Below are positions 11,009 to 19,045 of a stretch of 64,000 nt of DNA, in pieces. Numbering within the stretch: the first letter of the stretch is position 1; each line of letters begins with the position of its first letter. Source of the DNA: Symsagittifera roscoffensis (lineage: Eukaryota > Xenacoelomorpha > Acoela > Convolutidae); NCBI RefSeq assembly GCF_963678635.1, contig NC_087066.1, positions 1,138,201 through 1,202,200 of the forward strand, read 5' to 3'. Made by a program: the position numbers and the translations under genes. The notes under the pieces were generated by a model, which saw only the letters and a list, made by a program, of their open reading frames with translations, was not told where the DNA came from and searched no databases.

Positions 11009-11834
11009 TACTCCCCGGACATTCCGGTCAATGTCCTCATTGAATCTGGCATTGTTCGTAAAATCGGCACAGTGTCATCGAACAGAATTTACAAAATGCA
11101 CAAAATCATTTTTATCCGCGTCATATCGACTCACTGCAGAATACATATGGCATCATACTACATCACATTCTACAATGAAAGCCTTCAAATTCTTTCATTA
11201 ATCTGCACACTGAGGATATGACCTAAGATAAAAACGTCTTTTCTGACTTCCAATGTCAATGTCCCGATTAAAACTTTTTCTCTCTGATTTAAAAGGTGTT
11301 GGCTTGCAGGACAGTCCTGCCAACCAACAAGCAAAAATTATCCTACTACGCTTTTCCCTTCGGAAATCTTGCTTGTTATTGTCCTGAATATTAAAACTAA
11401 GAAACTCTGTGGTTAGAAAGAACAATGCAACAATCTCCCCCTTCAAGAGATTACTCAAGTCTTTCATGTCACCACAAAGTGATCAGTCGTCCTAAGTGAT
11501 TAAAAACAATCATGCAGGCTGGAATATTTAAATATACTTTCCTCTTAAGCCTTTCTAAATAAATAATAAGTGTCTCTAAAGCCACTTCACTAAAAATCAG
11601 AATGCAAACTTATAAATGCAGCAAATTCTCCAATGTTCAAAGCTCAACTAAATGTTTCAGCTTTCAATTACAACTTGGTTGCTTGGTTTCTCACTTGAGT
11701 TTTTCAAACACATAAAACAATTCTGAGTTTTAATTTTTCTTCATCACTCCTTTGTTTTCATCTTTTTCGTCGTTTAGAAGTTCTAAAACTTCTAAATTCT
11801 TCTAATTCTCTTTCTTTTTGCTTCCGACCATTTG
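11009..11834 (-). other. PPT and 3' UTR of element A
   Basis: Spacer from the ORF3 stop (TGA, 11835-11837) to the 3' LTR. PPT TGTCCGGGGAGT occupies 11010-11021 (minus). Apart from the small sense ORF at 11198-11467, nothing coding is seen. Confidence 0.7.
11198..11467 (-). CDS. Small 89-codon sense ORF after ORF3 (doubtful gene)
   Basis: An ATG frame in element orientation lying between ORF3 and the PPT, rich in Lys, Arg and Phe, with one short hydrophobic stretch near residues 10-25. It is open in all three array copies (1162-1431, 6180-6449, 11198-11467). In element C the ATG and the first ~29 codons are recognisable before a stop (near 59090-59180). It could be a short gene or chance in a UTR; no family is recognised. 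Confidence 0.2.
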   Translation of the reverse strand: MKDLSNLLKGEIVALFFLTTEFLSFNIQDNNKQDFRREKRSRIIFACWLAGLSCKPTPFKSERKSFNRDIDIGSQKRRFYLRSYPQCAD

Positions 11835-13202
11835 TCAATGTTCCATCTCCTCCTCCTGTGATACTGACTCTGCACTTTCAGTCTCTGTGTCCTGCAACAC
11901 ATCGTTAGCTATCCTGACGCTGTTGGAAGCAGTCCTCCAACACTTCTGCTCTTCTACCCTCTGTTTGCAACAAGGTAGGGGATCCACGTTAGATTCTCTG
12001 TTCCTGCAGAAGCTGTTGTGGAGACACAACGTCACATTTCTCTCCAAATCTTCCTTCAACATCTCCGCCTTCTCCATCCCACTACGTTCAATTGTCCTGG
12101 AAATTCTTTTCACTGCGGTAGTCACTGCATTCCGATGAGTCACGAAAGCTCGCTTGAAGGCTCCCGCTCCAATGTCCAGCTGATTTCCACTGTACACCCT
12201 GCCGTGCTTCGACATATGCTTCTTAGCATATTCGTACAACCATGCAGTCATGTTAGCTCTGAACCAAGGCATCAATCGTTTTCTTGCCCATAGCTTCTTC
12301 ACTTTGCACATTGTCTCAAAAAGATCTAAATCTTTTAGACAATCCAATTTCTGCAACTGTTCTCCCATTGGCGCTTCCTGTCTATTGTTGTCTCTCACAT
12401 GAGCCTCCAGCCATCGTATTGCCATCATAACTCCCACTATCACTATTGTTATGGGCTGTGATGAGTCTGGTAAACCCATGGAGAGCAGCTCTCCAGAGTC
12501 CCAGATCAACATCAGATTACTACGCTTGGGATACCACCAAGTCTGCAACAAGCAGTGGCAGGGAAACTCGTCATGCGTCAACATGATGCTCCTCCAATTA
12601 CGTTTTCCCGAAGCTTCCAGTAATGGTTCCACTTCCATCATCACTCGGTGGACTTCATCACTTTCGTCTACTGTATTGTAATCTGTAACAGTTGATCCTC
12701 TCTGTTTCTGTCTCTCTAAGTCACTGAAGTTCCCGCTCACGTATCCCATGAACTTCTTTCCCAGTATCGATTCTAACTCTTCCTTGGTTCTTTCTGGAAC
12801 TGCTGAGAACATCTTACATAGCAACTCATAAGATTTTTCAGACATTCTTGTTAGTCTCACATATTTTGGCACTGAGACGGCTTGATCCACGATCGTTCTC
12901 GTACTCTTCACATCCACAGCTACGAAATGTACAGGGTATCTGCTCTTGCACATTGGAGCCAATGTTGAACCCACCAAATATCGTGCTCCTGATGGTCTAT
13001 AATAAGTCTCACTGTGTCTAATGTTCATTTCCGTCTCGATTGCTTCCCTCCATTTTCCTATGTATTTCTGCTCAGTCTGCAGAATTCCTGGGAACACTTC
13101 TACACTGATGGCTGTAACCATCTCATGTTTCTGTTCTAGATTCAATAGTGACTCTAAAGAACTAAACATGCTGCAGAATCCTAGTGCGGTCACTAGATTC
13201 AC
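11835..13202 (-). CDS. ORF3, C-terminal segment (455 codons, frame open)
   Basis: The last piece of the long ORF3 and the gene nearest the 3' LTR. Landmarks: HDEFPCHC (210-217) then WWYP, one hydrophobic segment at about 251-264 (no charge over ~14 residues), PWFRA (312-316), FVTHRNA (353-359), CC at 411-412, and an acidic end with EEEMEH. The open frame starts at a GTG that is not a true start: homology with elements B and C runs upstream into 13229-13744 across a frameshift. Seven codons present in the array units are deleted near 12304. Position and the single hydrophobic segment recall an envelope-like or membrane-anchored protein, but no signal peptide or fusion motif is visible and the family is unknown. 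Confidence 0.7.
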   Translation of the reverse strand: MNLVTALGFCSMFSSLESLLNLEQKHEMVTAISVEVFPGILQTEQKYIGKWREAIETEMNIRHSETYYRPSGARYLVGSTLAPMCKSRYPVHFVAVDVKSTRTIVDQAVSVPKYVRLTRMSEKSYELLCKMFSAVPERTKEELESILGKKFMGYVSGNFSDLERQKQRGSTVTDYNTVDESDEVHRVMMEVEPLLEASGKRNWRSIMLTHDEFPCHCLLQTWWYPKRSNLMLIWDSGELLSMGLPDSSQPITIVIVGVMMAIRWLEAHVRDNNRQEAPMGEQLQKLDCLKDLDLFETMCKVKKLWARKRLMPWFRANMTAWLYEYAKKHMSKHGRVYSGNQLDIGAGAFKRAFVTHRNAVTTAVKRISRTIERSGMEKAEMLKEDLERNVTLCLHNSFCRNRESNVDPLPCCKQRVEEQKCWRTASNSVRIANDVLQDTETESAESVSQEEEMEH

Positions 13203-13228
13203 CTCGGTCCCTCAATGACAATCTGCTA

Positions 13229-13744
13229 TCAGTTCCGTTCTGTCCTTGCTTCCATCACGACGTTCCCAAACAATATCGTCAATTGCTTGTGTTGCTTCTC
13301 TAAGGTCTTCACACAGTCCAGACCTCCACAAACGTGTTCCTCCAGTCCACAGACTTCCGCCAGACAGCTACCAGGTTTAACCCAGTCTTCTGGTCCCCAG
13401 CCAGGCAACTCCACTTTATCTTCCCCGTTGCTCCTAGAGGCCGTTGTCATCACACTATATATGATGTTACGGTCACGCAGGTTACAGTCTGCATTCAGTT
13501 CCCTCTGCACGTCTTGTGTCGCTCGCAGTATCGAGTCAGCGTTGGGACTAGGACACCATGATGGCCTCATCAATTCCCACACCACCATCAAGCTCGTCCT
13601 CAGCAATTCATCTGAGAATCCCAACCCAAACTCCACTCTTTTGTCGGATTTTGGTACGGAAGGTGCAGTCACCTCTTCTTCCAAGATCAATCCCAATTTA
13701 GTCTGAGGATTGGTAGCGCTTTTAATCGTCACAATTCTCGACAT
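13229..13744 (-). CDS. ORF3 fragment, Cys-rich segment (171 codons)
   Basis: In frame with 13745-14128 and 14141-14650 and separated from them only by TGA codons. Element B has Trp where the TGA precedes this fragment. It contains the pattern RPSWCP and, further on, GPEDWVKPGSC followed by CGLEEHVCGGLDC, a cluster of Cys that could bind metal or form disulfides. It is homologous to 42342-42875 (B) and 60885-61133 (C). At its end a one-base loss shifts the frame. Elements B and C read on into the 11835-13202 frame, C across a TAG. Confidence 0.65.
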   Translation of the reverse strand: MSRIVTIKSATNPQTKLGLILEEEVTAPSVPKSDKRVEFGLGFSDELLRTSLMVVWELMRPSWCPSPNADSILRATQDVQRELNADCNLRDRNIIYSVMTTASRSNGEDKVELPGWGPEDWVKPGSCLAEVCGLEEHVCGGLDCVKTLEKQHKQLTILFGNVVMEARTERN

Positions 13745-14128
13745 TCAGAATCTTAGCAACACTGCCTGCTCGTAATCGAAGAAGCAATCGCGTATGTCTT
13801 CACTCAGGAACGGGTTATATGCTATCCCTATGACTCCGGATACGTAGCTGTACGACTTCTTCTTAATTGGTCCACAGTATTCACTGGACTTCGGCAATGC
13901 CCCCATAGATTCTTTAGTGAGTCTCAGCTCCTTGTTTGAGAATCTGCTGATTTCGTCTATCTTTCTCATGGGCTCTAACTCCTCGGGTTCTTTCATGTTC
14001 ACCCTCATCGGTTTGCTTTGATGCATATCCAGCAGTGCTAGCAAGAGTAAGGCTTTCGCTCGCGCATCGCCCTCCCTCAGCATCTTGACACAGGTGTTCA
14101 ATGCTGGTACTGAGATCTGTTCTATCAT
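13745..14128 (-). CDS. ORF3 fragment (127 codons) between two TGA codons
   Basis: Same frame as its neighbours. The TGA at 14141-14143 aligns with Cys and the TGA at 13745-13747 with Trp in element B (43285-43563 and 42850-43056). Near the end is the conserved stretch GVIGIAYNPFL, nearly identical in B. Mixed helical, Leu/Lys/Glu-rich composition. Not a gene by itself; function unknown. Confidence 0.6.
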   Translation of the reverse strand: MIEQISVPALNTCVKMLREGDARAKALLLLALLDMHQSKPMRVNMKEPEELEPMRKIDEISRFSNKELRLTKESMGALPKSSEYCGPIKKKSYSYVSGVIGIAYNPFLSEDIRDCFFDYEQAVLLRF

Positions 14129-14140
14129 GAATCGAATGAA

Positions 14141-14650
14141 TCATAGAGCGTCTCTCCGCTTCGCAAACGCTATTGCTGCTCCCTCTTGGATCATCAGATC
14201 CCTCAGATTTTTCATAAGTAAAACCTTCTCTTCCTTTGACCTCTTCCTTTCTTCCGAATCGTACTCTTCGCGAGTCAGTCCCATCAGGCACCAGACAAGC
14301 CTCAATTGTAACTCTGTCCTTACGTAAGGTACTGCCATGAGAGCGTGTATTTTTGGCGCAGTCCTCATTTCTTCTTCAAAGTACCGTAACACCACTGATT
14401 TCCATGGAAGGCTCACCAACTGCTCTATCGTTTCTGCCTGTATCTCAGACGACGCTAAGGTCCCGTACGCCTTCTGCTTGAGGGTGGTGCCTTGCAACAT
14501 TGTCTCCAAACAACCCTCCATGGCACTCTTGTCTTCTAAAGCCATCACATACCCTCTAGCCGAGTTTCGGTATTCTAACATCTCCATGTATCCACCGGCG
14601 GGTTCATCTATCGACACAGCCTCCGACACTGTCAGTCGGTTATATTCCAC
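14141..14650 (-). CDS. ORF3 fragment (169 codons), helical segment
   Basis: Continues the same frame upstream of the TGA at 14141. Homologous to 43560-43850 plus 43285-43563 in element B (shared ALMA-PYVRT-like core and RRDA near the end). Predicted mostly helical with charged clusters. Upstream, a frameshift near 14670 connects it to 14656-15552. No domain is recognised. Confidence 0.6.
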   Translation of the reverse strand: MEYNRLTVSEAVSIDEPAGGYMEMLEYRNSARGYVMALEDKSAMEGCLETMLQGTTLKQKAYGTLASSEIQAETIEQLVSLPWKSVVLRYFEEEMRTAPKIHALMAVPYVRTELQLRLVWCLMGLTREEYDSEERKRSKEEKVLLMKNLRDLMIQEGAAIAFAKRRDAL

Positions 14651-14655
14651 TGGTA

Positions 14656-15552
14656 CTAGTTGTCCTGCTTTCCGTGATTCATGGGAGATGGCTTAAAGTC
14701 TCTCATTGTGCTCTCTCCACATTGGCTGAGTATTTCCATTTCTAAGGTTGCTCCAGTCAGAGTGCGGTCACTCCTTTTGGATTTATAGCCTGTTGATTTT
14801 ATCCCCGCCATGAGAATGGGTGGCACCATCGTTATATCAGTCAGCATCTTATCCGTGCCGGACAATTGATAGTCGCCTTGTCCCAAATCCATGATCTCTT
14901 CAACTCGCTTTCTCTTTGCTGAATTCGCAACTTTCACCGATATCTCTGAATCCACCTTCGTCCTTCCTACTCTTCTCGGCATCACTCTGCTGCCTAACTT
15001 CATTTTCATTTCATTGATCTTATCAATCACCAACCTCGATCGCATCGTCCCTTTCCTGGTTCTTGACAGATACACCACCTCTCCTTTGTCGTCCTGCGGC
15101 CTTATCTTGATGGGAGAGTTCGCTTCACTTTCGTCAGTGGCAGAGTCGATCAACAACTCACTCAATCTCCCTTCACACTCATCAAGCTTGCCAAGGACTT
15201 CCCGCATTAATGGTTGGTTGAGACCTGTTTTGAGGATGGACTGGGTCCCATAGCTCTGAACTACTGTCCAGACTTCTTCCATGAACGCCACTCTGTCCAA
15301 TTTGCATCCCGTCCTACTCTCATGGTCTCGGTGATGTACTTCCCACTCCTCTTCGGGCAACGTTCCCAAGAAAGGTACTCTAGCTGAGCCCTCTATTCTT
15401 CTTCTCCTAGGCGATTCCATGAGGATTCTTTGCTCGTTATTTCTTGAATTGCCAGGAGAGCTGCTCTCCGGCAAATTCCGTTTCATTTCCATGAAGGCTG
15501 ACGGAGGCTCCAGTGTCGATATGCCTTCATCCGCTGGCTCAGTCGTTTCCAA
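14656..15552 (-). CDS. ORF3 fragment (298 codons), charged low-complexity segment
   Basis: In frame with 15631-16101, from which it is separated by one TAA (15631-15633). Rich in Glu, Ser, Lys and Arg, with basic patches such as KRKRVEE and PRRRRIEG that could be nuclear-localisation-like. The part from 15500 leftwards is absent from element C, which jumps from here to the RELNADC segment at about 61190. Element B keeps a decayed version near 43851-44321. No enzyme motif is seen; it may be a disordered linker of the ORF3 protein. Confidence 0.6.
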   Translation of the reverse strand: METTEPADEGISTLEPPSAFMEMKRNLPESSSPGNSRNNEQRILMESPRRRRIEGSARVPFLGTLPEEEWEVHHRDHESRTGCKLDRVAFMEEVWTVVQSYGTQSILKTGLNQPLMREVLGKLDECEGRLSELLIDSATDESEANSPIKIRPQDDKGEVVYLSRTRKGTMRSRLVIDKINEMKMKLGSRVMPRRVGRTKVDSEISVKVANSAKRKRVEEIMDLGQGDYQLSGTDKMLTDITMVPPILMAGIKSTGYKSKRSDRTLTGATLEMEILSQCGESTMRDFKPSPMNHGKQDN

Positions 15553-15630
15553 CGTATCTGCATTGATCTCAAGATCACTGAAGATATTGAAATCCAGGCT
15601 GGATGTTCCTCCTGTCGATGCCCTGTCGTC

Positions 15631-16101
15631 TTACCCACCAGCTTGATCTTGTTGCAAGGGTTCTTCGGTTTGACGGCTTCCTCTCTGTCCGTCCTCTCGT
15701 CCGTCATCTCCTTCTGACTTGTCCTTGTTCGAGCTCGACGGTCCTTTTTCATCATTGTCGGCTTCTTCCGGGAATCTCGGTATGAGCAATGTACCGGCCG
15801 ATCTATCTTCCTCTTCTCCATTGACCACTTTGGTTTCTTCGCAGCCGAAGGGTGCTAAGAAAGTTCTCGTTTGCAGCGTTCCTACTACCTTCATCTCCGA
15901 TTTTACACTAGTCAGGATCAAAGAGGCCTCAGGCAGCTCGGTCCTGCCTCTCATTTTCATAGGCGCCAAGCCTAGTCCCGCCCATTCTTCATCAATTCTT
16001 CCACGCTTGGGAGTCGCGGCGTTGCTTATTCGCTTTCTCGTCGCTTGATCCGTATAAGGCAAATCGTGTATACTGTAACACAGCGGCATTTCTTCCCACA
16101 A
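15631..16101 (-). CDS. ORF3 fragment (156 codons) ending at a nonsense TAA
   Basis: Frame joined at its 5' side to the 15992-18367 ORF by a one-base insertion near 16053; element C reads through without the extra base. It ends QAGG then TAA (15631-15633), whereas element C continues in frame (61140-61721) with a Glu/Asp-rich stretch. Content: a short conserved core (LAPMKMRG, APFGCEE) then a Gly/Arg/Gln/Asp-rich tail. No domain is recognised. Confidence 0.6.
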   Translation of the reverse strand: MWEEMPLCYSIHDLPYTDQATRKRISNAATPKRGRIDEEWAGLGLAPMKMRGRTELPEASLILTSVKSEMKVVGTLQTRTFLAPFGCEETKVVNGEEEDRSAGTLLIPRFPEEADNDEKGPSSSNKDKSEGDDGREDGQRGSRQTEEPLQQDQAGG

Positions 16102-18367
16102 AGTATGTGTACATCGTTGCCTCGAAATTCCCTACTCTCCTTTCATTGATTTCAAATGCTCTCAATCTAGGAATTTGTACCACGGAGACTGCTCCGAGTA
16201 AAATCCTTCTTATCAGAGGGAATTCAGGGATTGTTTCCGGCAGCTTCTCGTAATCACCCCAGTCCTTCGTTCCTTCTCTCACTTTATGATATGCTGCAGT
16301 GAGACGAGGCACTCTGGTTATTTCACCATTCGTTCTATCATAGGGTCTTAGATTCCAAAGCTTCGGAAACACTTCGACGTGTCCTCTCTCTACTTCTCCC
16401 ATGCGATCACGGAAGTGATCGTCAAAATTGATGACTGTCATTTCTGGTTCTGATATTTTCGCAAATAACAGATCTTCACTCATGAGTTCCCGCAATGTGC
16501 GCTGCTCACACCAGTTCAGTGCACTACCGTCCACCGCTGATATGAGGTTCAGGTGCAGCACCGACATCCTATACGCTTCCACTCTAACGTCAGGGAACGC
16601 AAACGTGACCGCTGGTCCATAGATCACTGTCACGAACTCCGTGACTCCTCTGATCAGCGCCAAGGGATCAATTCTCATGGCTAAGCTCAGATCGGTTAGC
16701 AGGGGCATGCCTCCAGCATGTCGTCTGACATCCTCTTCTTTCTCAATCGTCTCATCTTCTCCCGTTCCAAAGCGATTTTGTTGTAAGGGATATTGGATAA
16801 GAGTGTGTCTCAAGTCTCTTATCTTATTCCACGAGTCCGTGGATTTCTTCATACCCAAGTTCCTCACTCTCTCTTTCATCTGCTCTGGGCAACGTGTCAA
16901 TCTCATTAATCCTCCCAAGTTTCCGTTGGTAATCGCAATCAATGTCAGAAGTCCATCTAACCGCAAGTTCTGGATCCCTTCGGTGAGCAGCATCACCGGT
17001 CCCTTCACAAAACTCTGTGCTCCAAACGTCACGAACAAGGCTATTAGTTCCACTATTGGCACTTCCACTACTGCTTGGAGGAATTCCTTGATCAAGTAAT
17101 GAGAAACTTTCGGGTAGACTTTTGCCAAGAAGGTTGCGGTCCATCCGGCTCCCAACCCGTCCAGCATGCTGTCTGTCCGTTCAAAGCCCTCCTGTCCCTT
17201 CACTTCCTGGGTCCAGAAGGTTTCCAGGGTAATTTGACACATTCTGTTTGTGAATTCAGCGGTCTTTTCTTCGGCATTTTCCGCCAGATTCACCTCCTTC
17301 AACAAGTAGGCATGGATCTTTGTGATCATCACAGGGCCTTGCTCAAAAGCATCTGCACCCAACGCCGCCACTCGAGGATTTAAGTGTAGCCATTGGTTGG
17401 CTTCCGGCTTGGTTCTCAAAACCATCGCTTCCAATTGAGCTCTCGTCTCTAGTGAATTTTTCCTTTTCGCGCTTTCCCCTGTTTTTTCCATTGCTCGGAA
17501 CCATAAATTGTTGGACATCGATACGATCACTCGATGGTCATCGTCTATTCCCGGCTTCAATTTGAGCTGTCGACTGAAATTGGACAGTTCCAATCCCAGC
17601 ACTTCATCCAAAACTAACATGTGTAGCGCATGGTCCTTGAATCCTCTCATCGTGTTTGAGATATCTGACCACACTGTAGGTAGTTCAGCCCTGAGTGGCC
17701 TCAGGTTCTCCATCTCTATCATGCGATTTGGGGCTGATATGATCACATCATATTTTCTTTCCGACAGCAAGGTTACAATCGCATACACGAATTTCAGTCC
17801 ATCCGGGAGACATGCGTACCCCGGAGACAACGCGAACACTATTTTCGGTGTTATCTTATTGAACGCCCCTTCCTTCGTTGCATCCACCACCTCACCCATC
17901 GACTCAAGGATGTCCTTTATTGCTGGCCATACTGCATTCTCTGCCGTTGTAGGGTCTCTGAGTCTGCTCAGAAAACCTCTACTGTGTAGATGGTCATTGA
18001 TGCCAGCGAACACGATCGTGGTTGGGTTCATGTCCGTCTGCCTTTGTACCCCTATAGCCATGGATACTGCCTGCAGTAGGTCCAGATCGACCGCTGCCAA
18101 CATTATGACGTCCGGCCAAAACAGAGACTTGGAAGTGTGCACGAACTCTGAATTCGCCACAATCATGATTTTAGCCTTCCTTATTTCTGCCTTGTCATCG
18201 GCGGCGAAGATGGTCTCATCTTTCTTTATTGCTTTCAATCCGCCGTATCTTTGGACATCACCATCTTGATTCACTAGTTTTGGGTATATTCTCTCCTTCA
18301 CATGACCAGGGGGTGAGCTTACTTGCCTGAACATCTTCACATGTTGTCCGATCGGCGCCCTTGTCAC
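15992..18367 (-). CDS. ORF3, large N-terminal segment (791 codons), possible SGNH-like core
   Basis: The longest intact accessory frame. The nominal start is a GTG; the frame is open from a TGA near 18395. Residues ~64-290 carry features resembling an SGNH hydrolase: a beta strand ending IVANSEF (69-75) where Ser would be the nucleophile, FAGIND (120-125) resembling the block III G-x-N-D, and DDDH (275-278) as a possible Asp/His pair. Element C keeps the Ser (VASSNF) and GMND. The remaining ~500 residues form a predicted mixed alpha/beta region with several conserved Cys/Trp. It follows the SGNH ORF directly. The true product probably continued through 16101-11835. Hydrolase function is a hypothesis only. 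Confidence 0.65.
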   Translation of the reverse strand: MTRAPIGQHVKMFRQVSSPPGHVKERIYPKLVNQDGDVQRYGGLKAIKKDETIFAADDKAEIRKAKIMIVANSEFVHTSKSLFWPDVIMLAAVDLDLLQAVSMAIGVQRQTDMNPTTIVFAGINDHLHSRGFLSRLRDPTTAENAVWPAIKDILESMGEVVDATKEGAFNKITPKIVFALSPGYACLPDGLKFVYAIVTLLSERKYDVIISAPNRMIEMENLRPLRAELPTVWSDISNTMRGFKDHALHMLVLDEVLGLELSNFSRQLKLKPGIDDDHRVIVSMSNNLWFRAMEKTGESAKRKNSLETRAQLEAMVLRTKPEANQWLHLNPRVAALGADAFEQGPVMITKIHAYLLKEVNLAENAEEKTAEFTNRMCQITLETFWTQEVKGQEGFERTDSMLDGLGAGWTATFLAKVYPKVSHYLIKEFLQAVVEVPIVELIALFVTFGAQSFVKGPVMLLTEGIQNLRLDGLLTLIAITNGNLGGLMRLTRCPEQMKERVRNLGMKKSTDSWNKIRDLRHTLIQYPLQQNRFGTGEDETIEKEEDVRRHAGGMPLLTDLSLAMRIDPLALIRGVTEFVTVIYGPAVTFAFPDVRVEAYRMSVLHLNLISAVDGSALNWCEQRTLRELMSEDLLFAKISEPEMTVINFDDHFRDRMGEVERGHVEVFPKLWNLRPYDRTNGEITRVPRLTAAYHKVREGTKDWGDYEKLPETIPEFPLIRRILLGAVSVVQIPRLRAFEINERRVGNFEATMYTYFVGRNAAVLQYTRFALYGSSDEKANKQRRDSQAWKN

Positions 18368-18433
18368 TAGAAATCTTCCAGGTCTCTCTTCTCAATTTCC
18401 TTCATCATGATTCAATCTCACATCTTGCAATGG

Positions 18434-19045
18434 TCACGCATTCACCGGTCCCATTGTGTTATTAGGGGGTAGTCCCTCTAGATCAGCAAATCTCAAGGCC
18501 GTTGTGGAGCTGACGTTTATACTCGCGGCTATCAGCCAGTCTACGCCTGTTATCGAGTACAGCCTGTTAACGGACAGTCTCGCTCCATTCAGCATCCTCC
18601 TTGCGTCTTCGATGAAGCTCACCCTCTGGAGATCCAGCTTCATTAGCTCATCTTTGTATACATGCCAGGGAGAGGGTATGGGTCTTGACCACATCAAAGA
18701 GCTTCTGCCCGGGCGTCTCTCCTCTCGACTGTTACTTGTCGTCTCCGATCTTGTGTCAGATCTAGACGTGCTGGCTGCCTCCTCGATCGGGTTAACAGGT
18801 CCTAGTCTTCTTCGAGGATGAGTGGTCCTCCTCAACGGTGCTTCTCCCAATCGGTCTTGCACCTCTGTCCTTTGACCCGGTTCGCTGGAACTCTGTTGTC
18901 TATAATTCGTGACGGCCGGGACCGTCCCCAAACGTGCTTCCAGGCTAGGAGGCACAAAGGTCGTAATCACTGCGTCATTCGCTGTTCCTTCTTCCTTCAG
19001 CACTCCTGTAGCAAAGAGCGCTCTTGGAAGACTCGATTCAACCAA
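18434..19045 (-). CDS. C-terminal extension of the SGNH ORF (203 codons, frameshifted)
   Basis: Overlaps the end of the SGNH frame (18997-20739) by 49 bp in another frame. Reading on from FQER of the SGNH domain into this frame at RALFATG gives a continuous protein, so a one-base indel near 19010-19040 probably split one gene of about 780 codons. Ser/Arg/Thr-rich low complexity in the middle, then a predicted helical end with WHVYKDELM and TGVDWLI. It ends NTMGPVNA before TGA (18434-18436). No domain is recognised. Confidence 0.6.
   Translation of the reverse strand: MVESSLPRALFATGVLKEEGTANDAVITTFVPPSLEARLGTVPAVTNYRQQSSSEPGQRTEVQDRLGEAPLRRTTHPRRRLGPVNPIEEAASTSRSDTRSETTSNSREERRPGRSSLMWSRPIPSPWHVYKDELMKLDLQRVSFIEDARRMLNGARLSVNRLYSITGVDWLIAASINVSSTTALRFADLEGLPPNNTMGPVNA

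Larger units (their letters stand above)
1..12371. repeat. Tandem array of a 5,018-bp retroelement-derived unit (2.5 copies)
   Basis: The sequence starting at 1 starts again at 5019 and at 10037, an exact 5,018-bp period with only scattered substitutions. Each unit holds the tail of a B-type LTR (plus orientation), an A-type LTR (minus), an A-type 3' UTR and truncated last gene (minus), a 12-bp palindrome, a B-type last gene (plus), its 3' UTR and a B-type LTR (plus). Copy 3 has a 21-bp in-frame deletion near 12304. It matches the unit only to about 12371, where it continues into the intact flank of element A instead of the palindrome. The array may be a genomic amplification of a rearranged element end; an assembly artefact cannot be excluded from sequence alone. 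Confidence 0.95.

Noticed and set aside
13229-14650. Reading TGA as an amino acid (recoding or a variant genetic code)
   Set aside because: Two TGA codons align with Cys and Trp in B, which is tempting, but TAA and TAG also interrupt frames and 1-nt indels are frequent. Ordinary decay explains all of it.
17508-18269. 253-codon plus-strand frame opposite ORF3
   Set aside because: A broken antisense counterpart is seen in element C, but this follows from the conserved sense frame; no domain or signal.
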